This document shows positions 7,451-14,194 of a stretch of DNA of 39,582 bases, piece by piece. Under the pieces are notes generated by a model. The model did no database searches, had not been told where the DNA came from, and worked only from the letters and a program-made list of their open reading frames with translations. The DNA lies in assembly GCA_019634615.1 (NCBI GenBank), contig JAHCAZ010000032.1, forward strand, positions 1 through 39,582, given 5' to 3'. This DNA comes from Opitutaceae bacterium (lineage in GTDB: Bacteria; Verrucomicrobiota; Verrucomicrobiia; Opitutales; Opitutaceae). Within the stretch, counting starts at the first letter, position 1; each line of letters begins with the position of its first letter. A program made the position numbers and the translations under genes.

Positions 7451-9460
7451 TCACCACCCGAAGCTGCGTTTGATGCGTAAGGTCTCGTAAAGGTCCGAAG
7501 GCAGTTCCAGCAGGAAGCGGCTGGGGGTGAGGAGCATGCCGCCGGGGCCGGCGCGGGTCGCGACCTTGGGGTAGCTGATGTAGAGCTCGTTCTTGGCGCG
7601 GGTGACCGCGACGTAGAACAACCGGCGCTCCTCCTCGATGTCGCCGCTCTCGATCGACCGCCGCGTGGGCAGCTGGCCGTCGGCGGCGCCGATCAGGAAG
7701 ACGACGTCGTACTCGAGGCCCTTGGCCTGGTGCACGGTGGTGAGCTTGATCGCCTCGGCGTCGGGATCGACCTGCCGGTCGCTCGTCTCGCCGTTGAGAA
7801 GGACGATCTGCGCGAGCAGGTCCTGCATCTCCTCGAAGCGGCTCGCGAAACCGACCAGGGCCTTCAATTCCTCCATGCGGTCGAGGTAGTCGGCAAAGGC
7901 GCCCTTCAGGTAGTCGCCGTACCAGCCGTCGATCGCGACCTCCACCGTGGCCTCGGGGCGCGTGGTGCGCATCGCCTCGGCCACCTGCCGGAGCGAGAGG
8001 CAGAAGTTCTCCCACTCGGGCTTGGCGTCCTTGGCGACCTTGCTCTTCACGTCGTCGCTGGCGAGGACGTCGAGGAAGTCCTTCTGCATCAGCCGGGCGT
8101 GGTCCGCGGCGGCCTCGTGGATCTTCTGCGCGCCCTTCTCGCCGATCTTCGGCAGGAGCACGGCGATGCGCTGCCAGGCTTGGGTGTCGGTGGGGTTGTA
8201 GACGAAGCGCAGCAGGGCGACCAGATCGCGCACGTGCTGGCGCTCGAAGAACTTCACGCCGCTGGTGATGTGGTACGGCACCCCGGCGCGCGACAGGGCC
8301 AGCTGGATTTCGAGCGCGAGGAAGTGCGAGCGATAGAGGATGGCGATCTCGTTCGCCGACACGCCCTCGTCCTCGATCAGCGCGCGGATGCGCTTGAGGA
8401 TGAACTCGGCCTGCTCGCGGTCGTCCATCGTCTGCACGACGAACGGCTTCTGGGCGTGGCCGCGGTGGGCGCGCAGCTCCTTGTCGAAGTGCCGACCCTT
8501 GGGCTGGGCGAGGAGGACGCCGTTGGCGAAGTTCAGGATCTCCGGGGTCGAGCGGTAGTTGGTCTCGATGCGGTGGATGACCGTCCCCGGGTGGCGCTCC
8601 GGGAACGACATGATGTTCTCGAAGTTGGCGCCGCGCCACGAGTAGATGCACTGTGCGTCGTCGCCGACCGCCATGATGCAGTGGTGGCCGGCGAGGCGGT
8701 CGACGATCTGGGCCTGGATCGTGTTCGTGTCCTGGTACTCGTCCACGAGCACGTGCTTGAACCGGTGGGCAAAATACTCCGCGACCTCGGGCGCCTTTTG
8801 CAGGAGCTGCAGCCAGAGCTCGAGCAGGTCGTCGTAGTCGACCACGTTTTGCGCGCGCTTCTTCTTTTCGTAGGCGGCGGCGAAGGCCGGGAAGCGGTGG
8901 GCGATCTCGGCGTACTGTGGGAAGTTCTTCGTCACCGTGTCGGCCAGCGACATCTGGGTGTTGCGCGCGAGGGAGAGAACGCTGAAGAGCGGGCCGGGGC
9001 GCGGGTTGGTCTTGTCCTTGAAGAACAGCCGGTCCTCGTGTTCGACGGACTGCTTGAGCAGCGACTCGGATTCGTCGGCGTCGAGGATCGTGAAGTTGCG
9101 CGGCAGCCCGATGCTCTCGCCGTAGATGCGCAGGGCGCGGTGGCCGAGGGAGTGGAACGTGCCGCCCCAGAACCGCGCCGGCTCGATGCCGGTGAGGTCG
9201 TGCACGCGGTGGAGCATCTCCTTGGCCGCCTTGTTGGTGAAGGTGAGGAGGAGGATCTCCGCGGGTTTCACGCCCTGCGAGAGCAGGTAGGCGACCCGGT
9301 AGGTGAGGGTGCGGGTCTTGCCCGACCCGGCGCCGGCGAGGACGAGCAGGGGTCCGGGCGGGGCGGTGACGGCGTTGAATTGCTCGTCATTCAGGAGCGC
9401 GCGGAAGTCGATCGGCGGAATGCCGCCACCAGGCCGGGGAGAATCGAGTTCGAAATCCAT
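7451..9460 (-). CDS. UvrD/Rep/PcrA-family ATP-dependent DNA helicase
   Basis: The 669-aa superfamily 1A 3'-5' DNA helicase would act in repair or in removing proteins and clearing replication forks. Motifs: Q-motif LNDEQFNAV (23-31), Walker A GAGSGKT (43-49), motif Ia TFTNKAAKEM, motif II DEYQDTN (240-246), motif III GDDAQCIYSWRGA (266-278), motif V TTVHQAKGLEYDVVF and motif VI VAVTRAKNELY. Length is closest to E. coli Rep (673 aa), and the protein ends shortly after motif VI, without the long Tudor-like tail of UvrD or PcrA. The ATG at 9460 precedes a proline-rich leader (SPRPGGGIPPIDF). Rep- versus PcrA-type function cannot be settled here. Confidence 0.93.
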   Translation of the reverse strand: MDFELDSPRPGGGIPPIDFRALLNDEQFNAVTAPPGPLLVLAGAGSGKTRTLTYRVAYLLSQGVKPAEILLLTFTNKAAKEMLHRVHDLTGIEPARFWGGTFHSLGHRALRIYGESIGLPRNFTILDADESESLLKQSVEHEDRLFFKDKTNPRPGPLFSVLSLARNTQMSLADTVTKNFPQYAEIAHRFPAFAAAYEKKKRAQNVVDYDDLLELWLQLLQKAPEVAEYFAHRFKHVLVDEYQDTNTIQAQIVDRLAGHHCIMAVGDDAQCIYSWRGANFENIMSFPERHPGTVIHRIETNYRSTPEILNFANGVLLAQPKGRHFDKELRAHRGHAQKPFVVQTMDDREQAEFILKRIRALIEDEGVSANEIAILYRSHFLALEIQLALSRAGVPYHITSGVKFFERQHVRDLVALLRFVYNPTDTQAWQRIAVLLPKIGEKGAQKIHEAAADHARLMQKDFLDVLASDDVKSKVAKDAKPEWENFCLSLRQVAEAMRTTRPEATVEVAIDGWYGDYLKGAFADYLDRMEELKALVGFASRFEEMQDLLAQIVLLNGETSDRQVDPDAEAIKLTTVHQAKGLEYDVVFLIGAADGQLPTRRSIESGDIEEERRLFYVAVTRAKNELYISYPKVATRAGPGGMLLTPSRFLLELPSDLYETLRIKRSFGW

Positions 9461-9526
9461 GCGCGAAGGAGCGAGCGAGCACGTTCACCGCGGCGAGGGC
9501 AAGCCCGGGATGGGATCAATCCCATG

Positions 9527-9713
9527 GAACCGCGAAGATCGCGAAGGGACGCGAAGCGATTCAAGCCGTAGCTACGAGCGTGAGCGAGTGGCTTGCCCGC
9601 GGCGTGCGCCCAACCTCCACTCGCTCACGCTCGTAGCTACCCCGCCAATTCCGCCCTTCCGCGATTACCCGGTTTGGACCCCTTCGCGCTCCTTGGCGCC
9701 CTTCGCGGTTTCC
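9527..9713. repeat. Composite palindrome (GCGAAG arms around GTAGCTACGAGCG pair), copy A
   Basis: Outer arms are GAACCGCGAAGATCGCGAAG... and ...CCTTGGCGCCCTTCGCGGTT. Inside sits a perfect 24-bp inverted pair, 9568-9591 and 9617-9640, with GTAGCTACGAGCGTGAGCGA as its first 20 bases. A near-identical composite in the same orientation lies at 10900-11085, on the other side of the gene at 9718-10818. Confidence 0.85.
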
Positions 9714-9717
9714 AAAC

Positions 9718-10818
9718 TCAATACTGATTCGGCAAATACGTCTTCAAATCCTCGTGCAGCAGCTTCTTGAACGCGGCGTGCACGGTTTTCATCGAGGCCT
9801 TCTCGCGCTTCGTCTTGCCGATCTCGGTCAGCAGCCGCGACACGAGTTCCGGGCCGTGCATGGCGGTGAGGTTATAGATCACCTCGGCGGCGAACACCTT
9901 GTTGGCCTTGTTGGTGCGCATCTCGCGCACCGCCGGGGTCTGCTCCTCGGCGAGGGACCACTTCTCGAGATTGGACACCTGCTTCAGGTCGCTGTAGAGG
10001 CGAAGCTGCTCGTCGACGTCGTAGTAGCGCAGCGCCGTCTCGGTGCCGAGCCGGTCCTCGATGACCTTGAACGCGAGGTAGGTGGCCACGCCGGAGCAGA
10101 ACCAGCGGCGGTCCTTGCTGGCGAGGTACTGGGAGGCGAGCGCCGATTCGACCGCCTCCTCAAAAAGGCCGTGGATCGCGAGGCGGGCGGCCTGATCCCG
10201 GGCCTGCTGCGCGAGCGCCTGGCGGGCCTCGGCGATCTTCTTGGTCACCAGCGCGGCGCCCGTCTCCGTGTCGCGCGTGGCGATGATGATCGGAAGCGCC
10301 CAAGTGCTGAAATCGGAGAGGTTCTTCGGTGGCTTGACGTCGAAGCCCGCGCCGCCGGCCCGGCGGGTGATGCCCGGCACGGTCACACCGGCGTCGAGCC
10401 GCGCGGCGAGATCGGCCTCACGCCACAGCTGGACATTGATCACCGACGCGCGCGCCTGGGCCTCGGTCGCGCTCGTGGTCCCGTTGAGCAGGTTGATCCG
10501 GGCCAAGATCGACACCATCTGCGGGGTGGGCTGGGCCAGGTTCAGGTAACGGCAAAGGGCGGCCTGATAATCGCCGAGGTGCTGCGTGATCTCGGCCGGC
10601 GCGGCGACATGGCCCAGCATCGCTTCCCCCGCGTAGATCTCGCCGATGCGCTGGGCAAACTCCAGCGCAAGTTCCTCTTCACCAGCGGTGTGCTCGATGA
10701 TCCGGCCGCCGGCGTTGAGGAAGGTGCGCGACGGGAAGTCCGCGGCGAAGCCAAGGGCGGCGGTCAGTAAAAACGACAAAGCGATGCCGGCACGAAACCA
10801 GCGGTGTGGCTGATGCAT
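9718..10818 (-). CDS. Secreted protein resembling a catalytically dead gluzincin (peptidase MA-like fold)
   Basis: The 366-aa protein has an N-terminal signal peptide (MHQPHRWFRAGIALSFLLTA, likely cleaved near GFA-AD). The open frame extends about 70 codons upstream, but that part translates the repeat at 10900-11085, so 10818 is the start. I infer a zinc-peptidase-like core. HGLFEEAVESAL (216-227) sits where gluzincins have HExxH, and RRWFCSGVATYL (237-248) sits where they have the Trp-Phe-Ser-Glu-Gly helix with the third zinc ligand. Only the first His is kept (HGLFE for HExxH, S242 for Glu), so it would not be an active metallopeptidase. The rest is helical, with a lysine-rich end. No known family is assigned with certainty. 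Confidence 0.7.
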   Translation of the reverse strand: MHQPHRWFRAGIALSFLLTAALGFAADFPSRTFLNAGGRIIEHTAGEEELALEFAQRIGEIYAGEAMLGHVAAPAEITQHLGDYQAALCRYLNLAQPTPQMVSILARINLLNGTTSATEAQARASVINVQLWREADLAARLDAGVTVPGITRRAGGAGFDVKPPKNLSDFSTWALPIIIATRDTETGAALVTKKIAEARQALAQQARDQAARLAIHGLFEEAVESALASQYLASKDRRWFCSGVATYLAFKVIEDRLGTETALRYYDVDEQLRLYSDLKQVSNLEKWSLAEEQTPAVREMRTNKANKVFAAEVIYNLTAMHGPELVSRLLTEIGKTKREKASMKTVHAAFKKLLHEDLKTYLPNQY

Positions 10819-10899
10819 AGATTCTGCACTATGCACCGCAATTCGGCGGGAGTCTAGCCCGGGTTTGGGCGGTCTCATCATACAGTCCGAATGGAGAAG

Positions 10900-11085
10900 A
10901 ACCGCGAAACTCGCGAAGGGACGCGAAGCGCACCAAGCCGTAGCTACGAGCGTGAGCGAGTGGTTTGCCCGATGCGCGTGCCCGACCTCCACTCGCTCAC
11001 GCTCGTGGCTACCCTGCCAGCTCCGCATTTCCGCGCTTCCGCGATCGGATCGAACCCTTCGCGTCTCTTCGCGCCCTTCGCGGTT
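10900..11085. repeat. Composite palindrome (GCGAAG arms around GTAGCTACGAGCG pair), copy B
   Basis: This is a direct copy of 9527-9713 with the same order of parts: AACCGCGAAACTCGCGAAGG, then inner arms at 10940-10963 and 10989-11012 (one mismatch), then CCCTTCGCGTCTCTTCGCGC... and CGCGGTT. It occupies most of the gap between proB and the secreted-protein gene. Confidence 0.85.
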
Positions 11086-11098
11086 GCGATTCTCTGGG

Positions 11099-12223
11099 CT
11101 AGAGCAGCACCAGGTTGTCCCGATGCACGACCTCGAGGCGCTTGCGCCCGGGGAAGAGCGCGGCGACGGCGTCGCCTTTCTTGCCGGCGATGGCCGGGAT
11201 GTCGGTGCTGCCGTACGCGACCTGGCCGCGGGCGATGAGCTGACCCTCGGGGCCGGCGATGTTGACGACGTCGCCGACGGCGAAGTCGCCCACCGCGTGC
11301 GTCACGCCCACGGCGAGCAGGCTCCGACCCTGTTCCCGCAGCACCGGAACCGCGCACGCGTTGACGAATACCGTGGCCGCTGGCCGCTGGAAGTACGCCA
11401 GCCATCGTTTGCGCGCATCGAGCGGCAGCCCGCTCGGGACAAAGAACGTGCCCGGCCCGCGTCCACCCAGCAGCCGCGGAAGTATGTCGGGCTCGGCCCC
11501 GCTCGCGATGAACACGCCGCAGCCCGCGCGCGTGGCGAGCTTGGCCGCGCTGATCTTCGAGATCATGCCGCCCGTGGCCGTCTCGCTCGTCGTGCCGCCG
11601 GCCATGGCCTCGATCTCGGGGGTGATCTTCTCGACCACCGGCACGATCTGCTTCGTGCCCTTGAGGTCGACCAGCCCCGCGGCCGTCGAGAGAATGAACA
11701 GATATTGCGCCCGGGCGAAACTCGCGACCATGGCGGCGAGCGTGTCGTTGTCGCCGAACTTCAGCAGCGCCTGGATCTCGGCCGCGCTCACCGTGTCGTT
11801 TTCGTTGATGACCGGGATGGTGCCGTAGGCGATGAGTTCCTCGAGGGTCTTGGCCACGCTCAGGTAGCGGTCGCGGCTGCGCAGGTCCTCGTGGGTGAGC
11901 AGCACCTGCGCGACGGTCACGCCGTGGGGTGCGAAGCCGGCCTGCCAGGTCTGCATCAGCAGGCTCTGCCCGACGGCGGCGCAGGCCTGCTTCTTGGCCA
12001 CCTCGGCCGGCCGCTTCTTGAGCCCGAGGCGCCCCATGCCCAGGCCGACGGCCCCGGACGAGACGACGATGACTTCCGTCCCCTGCGCCCGCAGCGCCGC
12101 GATCTGCGCGCAAACCCCGGCGATGCGCGCGCGGTTGAGCTCGCCGATCCCGGACGTCAGCACGCCGGTGCCGAGCTTCACGACGACGCGCCGCGGCGGG
12201 GTCTTCTTCAACGTGGAAAGCAT
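11099..12223 (-). CDS. proB: Glutamate 5-kinase
   Basis: The 374-aa product catalyses the first step of proline synthesis, ATP + L-glutamate to gamma-glutamyl phosphate, in the cytosol. The amino-acid-kinase domain shows VVVKLGTGVLT near the start, VVSSGAVGLGMGRL, IPVINENDTVS, FGDNDTLAAMVA and GTGGMISK-like GGMISKISAAKLA. The C-terminal approximately 95 residues, from about 280 (VNACAVPVLREQGRSLLAVG), form the PUA domain found in full-length ProB. No proA lies beside it in the window. The gene is separated from frr by a REP pair (12238-12314). Confidence 0.97.
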   Translation of the reverse strand: MLSTLKKTPPRRVVVKLGTGVLTSGIGELNRARIAGVCAQIAALRAQGTEVIVVSSGAVGLGMGRLGLKKRPAEVAKKQACAAVGQSLLMQTWQAGFAPHGVTVAQVLLTHEDLRSRDRYLSVAKTLEELIAYGTIPVINENDTVSAAEIQALLKFGDNDTLAAMVASFARAQYLFILSTAAGLVDLKGTKQIVPVVEKITPEIEAMAGGTTSETATGGMISKISAAKLATRAGCGVFIASGAEPDILPRLLGGRGPGTFFVPSGLPLDARKRWLAYFQRPAATVFVNACAVPVLREQGRSLLAVGVTHAVGDFAVGDVVNIAGPEGQLIARGQVAYGSTDIPAIAGKKGDAVAALFPGRKRLEVVHRDNLVLL

Positions 12224-12237
12224 GTCAGGGGGATCGT

Positions 12238-12314
12238 GGGTAGCGCCCGGCCTCCGGACGGGCGTTGGCTTCGCACAGGGCGGACGGCCCGTCCGGAGGC
12301 CGGGCCCTACTCAA
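12238..12314. repeat. REP-like inverted pair, GGGTAG...CTACTCAA type, copy 2
   Basis: The left arm is GGGTAGCGCCCGGCCTCCGG and the right arm ends CGGAGGCCGGGCCCTACTCA. The family is that of 4547-4628. It lies in the frr-proB gap. Confidence 0.85.
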
Positions 12315-12330
12315 AGGCACAGCCAGCGCC

Positions 12331-12888
12331 TCAGACCGCCAGGAGGTCCTTCTCCTTGTGGGCCAGGGAATCGTTGATGTCCTTGATGGCCTTGTCGGTC
12401 GCGGCCTGGACTTCCTTCTCGAGGCGCTTCTCGTCGTCCTCGGAGATCTTGCCGTCCTTCTTGGCCTTCTTGAGGACCTCCATCGTGTCGCGGCGGATGT
12501 TGCGCACCTGCACGCGGCCTTCCTCGGCGAGGCGGTGGGCGTTCTTCACGAACTCGAGGCGGCGCTCGCGGCTCATCTCGGGCAGCGGCACGCGCACGAT
12601 CTTGGCGTCGGGGATCGGGTTGAAGCCGAGGTTGGCCTCCTGGATGCCCTTCACGATGGCCTTGATGAGGCTGACGTCCCAGGGCTGGATCTGGATCAGG
12701 CGGGCGTCGGGCGTGGAAATGGCGGCGCACTGTTTCAGCGGGGTCATGGTGCCGTAGGCCTCGACCATGACGGTCTCGACCATGGCCGGCGTGGCCTTGC
12801 CGGTGTGGATGGCGCTGAATTCGTGCAGCGTGTGGTCGACGGCCTTCTTCATCTTGGCCTGCATTTCGGTGACGGCGGGATGGCTCAT
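12331..12888 (-). CDS. frr: Ribosome recycling factor
   Basis: The 185-aa product splits post-termination ribosomes together with EF-G. The whole family pattern is present: MKKAVDHTLHEFSAIHTGKA near the N-terminus, VEAYGTMTPLKQCAAISTPD, IQIQPWDVSLIKAIVKGIQE, the conserved LPEMSRERRLEFVKNAHRLA, and the basic segment VQVRNIRRDTMEVLKKAKKD. Length is exactly the norm. The frame is open far upstream through pyrH DNA, but the ATG at 12888 (MSHPAVTEMQAKMKK) is the conserved start. It follows pyrH by 50 bp, the common pyrH-frr arrangement. Confidence 0.98.
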   Translation of the reverse strand: MSHPAVTEMQAKMKKAVDHTLHEFSAIHTGKATPAMVETVMVEAYGTMTPLKQCAAISTPDARLIQIQPWDVSLIKAIVKGIQEANLGFNPIPDAKIVRVPLPEMSRERRLEFVKNAHRLAEEGRVQVRNIRRDTMEVLKKAKKDGKISEDDEKRLEKEVQAATDKAIKDINDSLAHKEKDLLAV

Positions 12889-12938
12889 GGAATTTCTCGG
12901 GTTGGGGAGTGACGTTGCGTTGCGGGGGCGGGGGGCGG

Positions 12939-13691
12939 TCAGCTGTGGACGAGGGTGCCGATCTTCTCGCCGAGGACGGCCTTGCGGATGGCGTGCTCGT
13001 CGTTGAGGTCGAACACGAGGATCGGCACGTTGTTGTCGAGGCAGAGCGAGAACGCCGTGGAATCCATGACGTTCAGGCGTTGGCGCAGGGCGTCGATGAA
13101 GGTGATGTCGTCGTACTTCACCGCGTCGGCGTGCTTCTTCGGGTCCTTGTCGTAGATGCCGTCCACCTTGGTCGCCTTCATGATGATGTCGGCGTGCATC
13201 TCCGACGCGCGCAGGGCGGCGGTGGTGTCGGTGGAGAAATACGGGTTGCCCGTGCCGGCGACGAAGATGACCACGCGGCCCTTCTCGAGGTGGCGCATGG
13301 CGCGGCGCATGATGAAGGGCTCGGCGATCTGGTTCATCGGGATGGCCGACTGCACGCGCGTGCTGACGCCCATCTTCTCGAGGCAGTCCATGATTGCGAG
13401 GCCGTTGATGACCGTCGCCAGCATGCCCATGTAGTCGCCTGTCGTGCGGTCCACGCCGCGCTTCGCGCCGTTGAGCCCGCGGAAGATGTTGCCGCCGCCG
13501 ATGACGACGCACACCTGCACGCCGAGCTCGTGGATCTCCTTGATCTGCGCGCAGGTCTTCTCGAGCGTCGCCGCATCGATCGGGTCGCCGGACTTCCCGC
13601 CGCGCAGAACCTCGCCGCTGAGCTTGAGGACGATGTTCTTGTATTTGACTCGAGGATCAACCGCCGTCGCAGGTGCGTGCATGACCAGCAT
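12939..13691 (-). CDS. pyrH: UMP kinase
   Basis: The product is about 250 aa and phosphorylates UMP to UDP in pyrimidine nucleotide synthesis; the family is hexameric. Motifs: [13 protein letters not shown] near the start, [65 protein letters not shown] and [12 protein letters not shown]. Start choice is uncertain between ATG 13691 ([13 protein letters not shown]) and ATG 13682 ([10 protein letters not shown]); upstream of these the frame only translates repeat DNA. The usual upstream neighbour tsf is absent. Instead about 500 bp of repeats precede the gene. frr follows after 50 bp. Confidence 0.96.
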   Translation of the reverse strand: MLVMHAPATAVDPRVKYKNIVLKLSGEVLRGGKSGDPIDAATLEKTCAQIKEIHELGVQVCVVIGGGNIFRGLNGAKRGVDRTTGDYMGMLATVINGLAIMDCLEKMGVSTRVQSAIPMNQIAEPFIMRRAMRHLEKGRVVIFVAGTGNPYFSTDTTAALRASEMHADIIMKATKVDGIYDKDPKKHADAVKYDDITFIDALRQRLNVMDSTAFSLCLDNNVPILVFDLNDEHAIRKAVLGEKIGTLVHS

Positions 13692-13749
13692 GCAACGGTA
13701 AGGCAAAATCCGCGTCAATTCTCGAGATGGACAGGAACCACGGAATTGG

Positions 13750-13864
13750 AACCACGGATTACACGGATTGCACGGAATCGGACCCAAGCAATTTTACAGG
13801 AGGGAACAGAGGGAACGGAGGTGCTAAATCATAACTCTCTGTTTACTCTGCTACCTCTTGTAAA
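13750..13864. repeat. ACCACGGATTACACGG half-element with TTTTACAGGAGG palindrome
   Basis: AACCACGGATTACACGGATT (from 13750) is a left arm of the TTAACCACGGATT family; no matching right arm is obvious nearby. It is followed by a palindrome with arms TTTTACAGGAGGGAACAGAG... and ...CTGCTACCTCTTGTAAA (13793-13864). The same inner palindrome type recurs at 32601-32668. Confidence 0.7.
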
Positions 13865-13869
13865 CCGGT

Positions 13870-13951
13870 TTGGGTAGCGGCCGGCCTCCGGACGGCCGTG
13901 GTTGGCGTGCGCATGTCGAACACGGCCGTCCGGAGGCCGGCCGCTACCCAA
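13870..13951. repeat. REP-like inverted pair, TTGGGTAG...CTACCCAA type, copy 3
   Basis: This is the cleanest copy. The left arm TTGGGTAGCGGCCGGCCTCC and the right arm GGAGGCCGGCCGCTACCCAA are exact reverse complements over the ends. Length is 82 bp, as in copy 1, with the centre GTTGGCGTGCGCATGTCGAA. Confidence 0.9.
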
Positions 13952-14051
13952 GACACCGGGCCAAAGGCCCACCGCCATGATAGCCTGGGGTGGAACCCCA
14001 GGACACGATAACCGGATTCCGTGACGAGGGCTGAAAGCCCGGGCCATTGAT

Positions 14052-14143
14052 CGGGCTTTCAGCCCTCGCCTGATGCCGAACGATCGTTCCTAGGGCGTTG
14101 CCCTAGGCTGTGATGTTCTCGGGCCTTCGGCCCTCCTGCTGCG
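14052..14143. repeat. 92-bp element, copy 2 (identical to 6276-6367)
   Basis: The sequence is identical over 92 bp to 6276-6367, nearly 8 kb away. Both copies are followed by related but diverged tails ending GCAGCCGCTCCAGG(T/A)AATCC. It lies just downstream of the GH38 gene, in the approximately 500-bp gap before pyrH, which holds only repeats. Confidence 0.85.
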
Positions 14144-14194
14144 TTGCCTTCGACAGGGTCGCAGCCGCTCCAGGAAATCCATGGTCAAGAAACC

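Noticed and set aside
7730..9571. Approximately 610-codon plus-strand open frame
   Set aside because: It is a shadow of the helicase gene; helicase motifs are complete on the minus strand.
10819..11028. Upstream extension of the secreted-protein gene
   Set aside because: The extra 70 codons translate the composite palindrome at 10900-11085, and a good signal peptide begins at 10818.
10865..12757. Approximately 630-codon plus-strand open frame
   Set aside because: It is antisense to proB and frr and starts inside repeat DNA.
13692..13787. Longer pyrH start with [12 protein letters not shown] leader
   Set aside because: The leader is a translation of repeat DNA (ACGGATTACACGG), and the conserved kinase sequence starts later.
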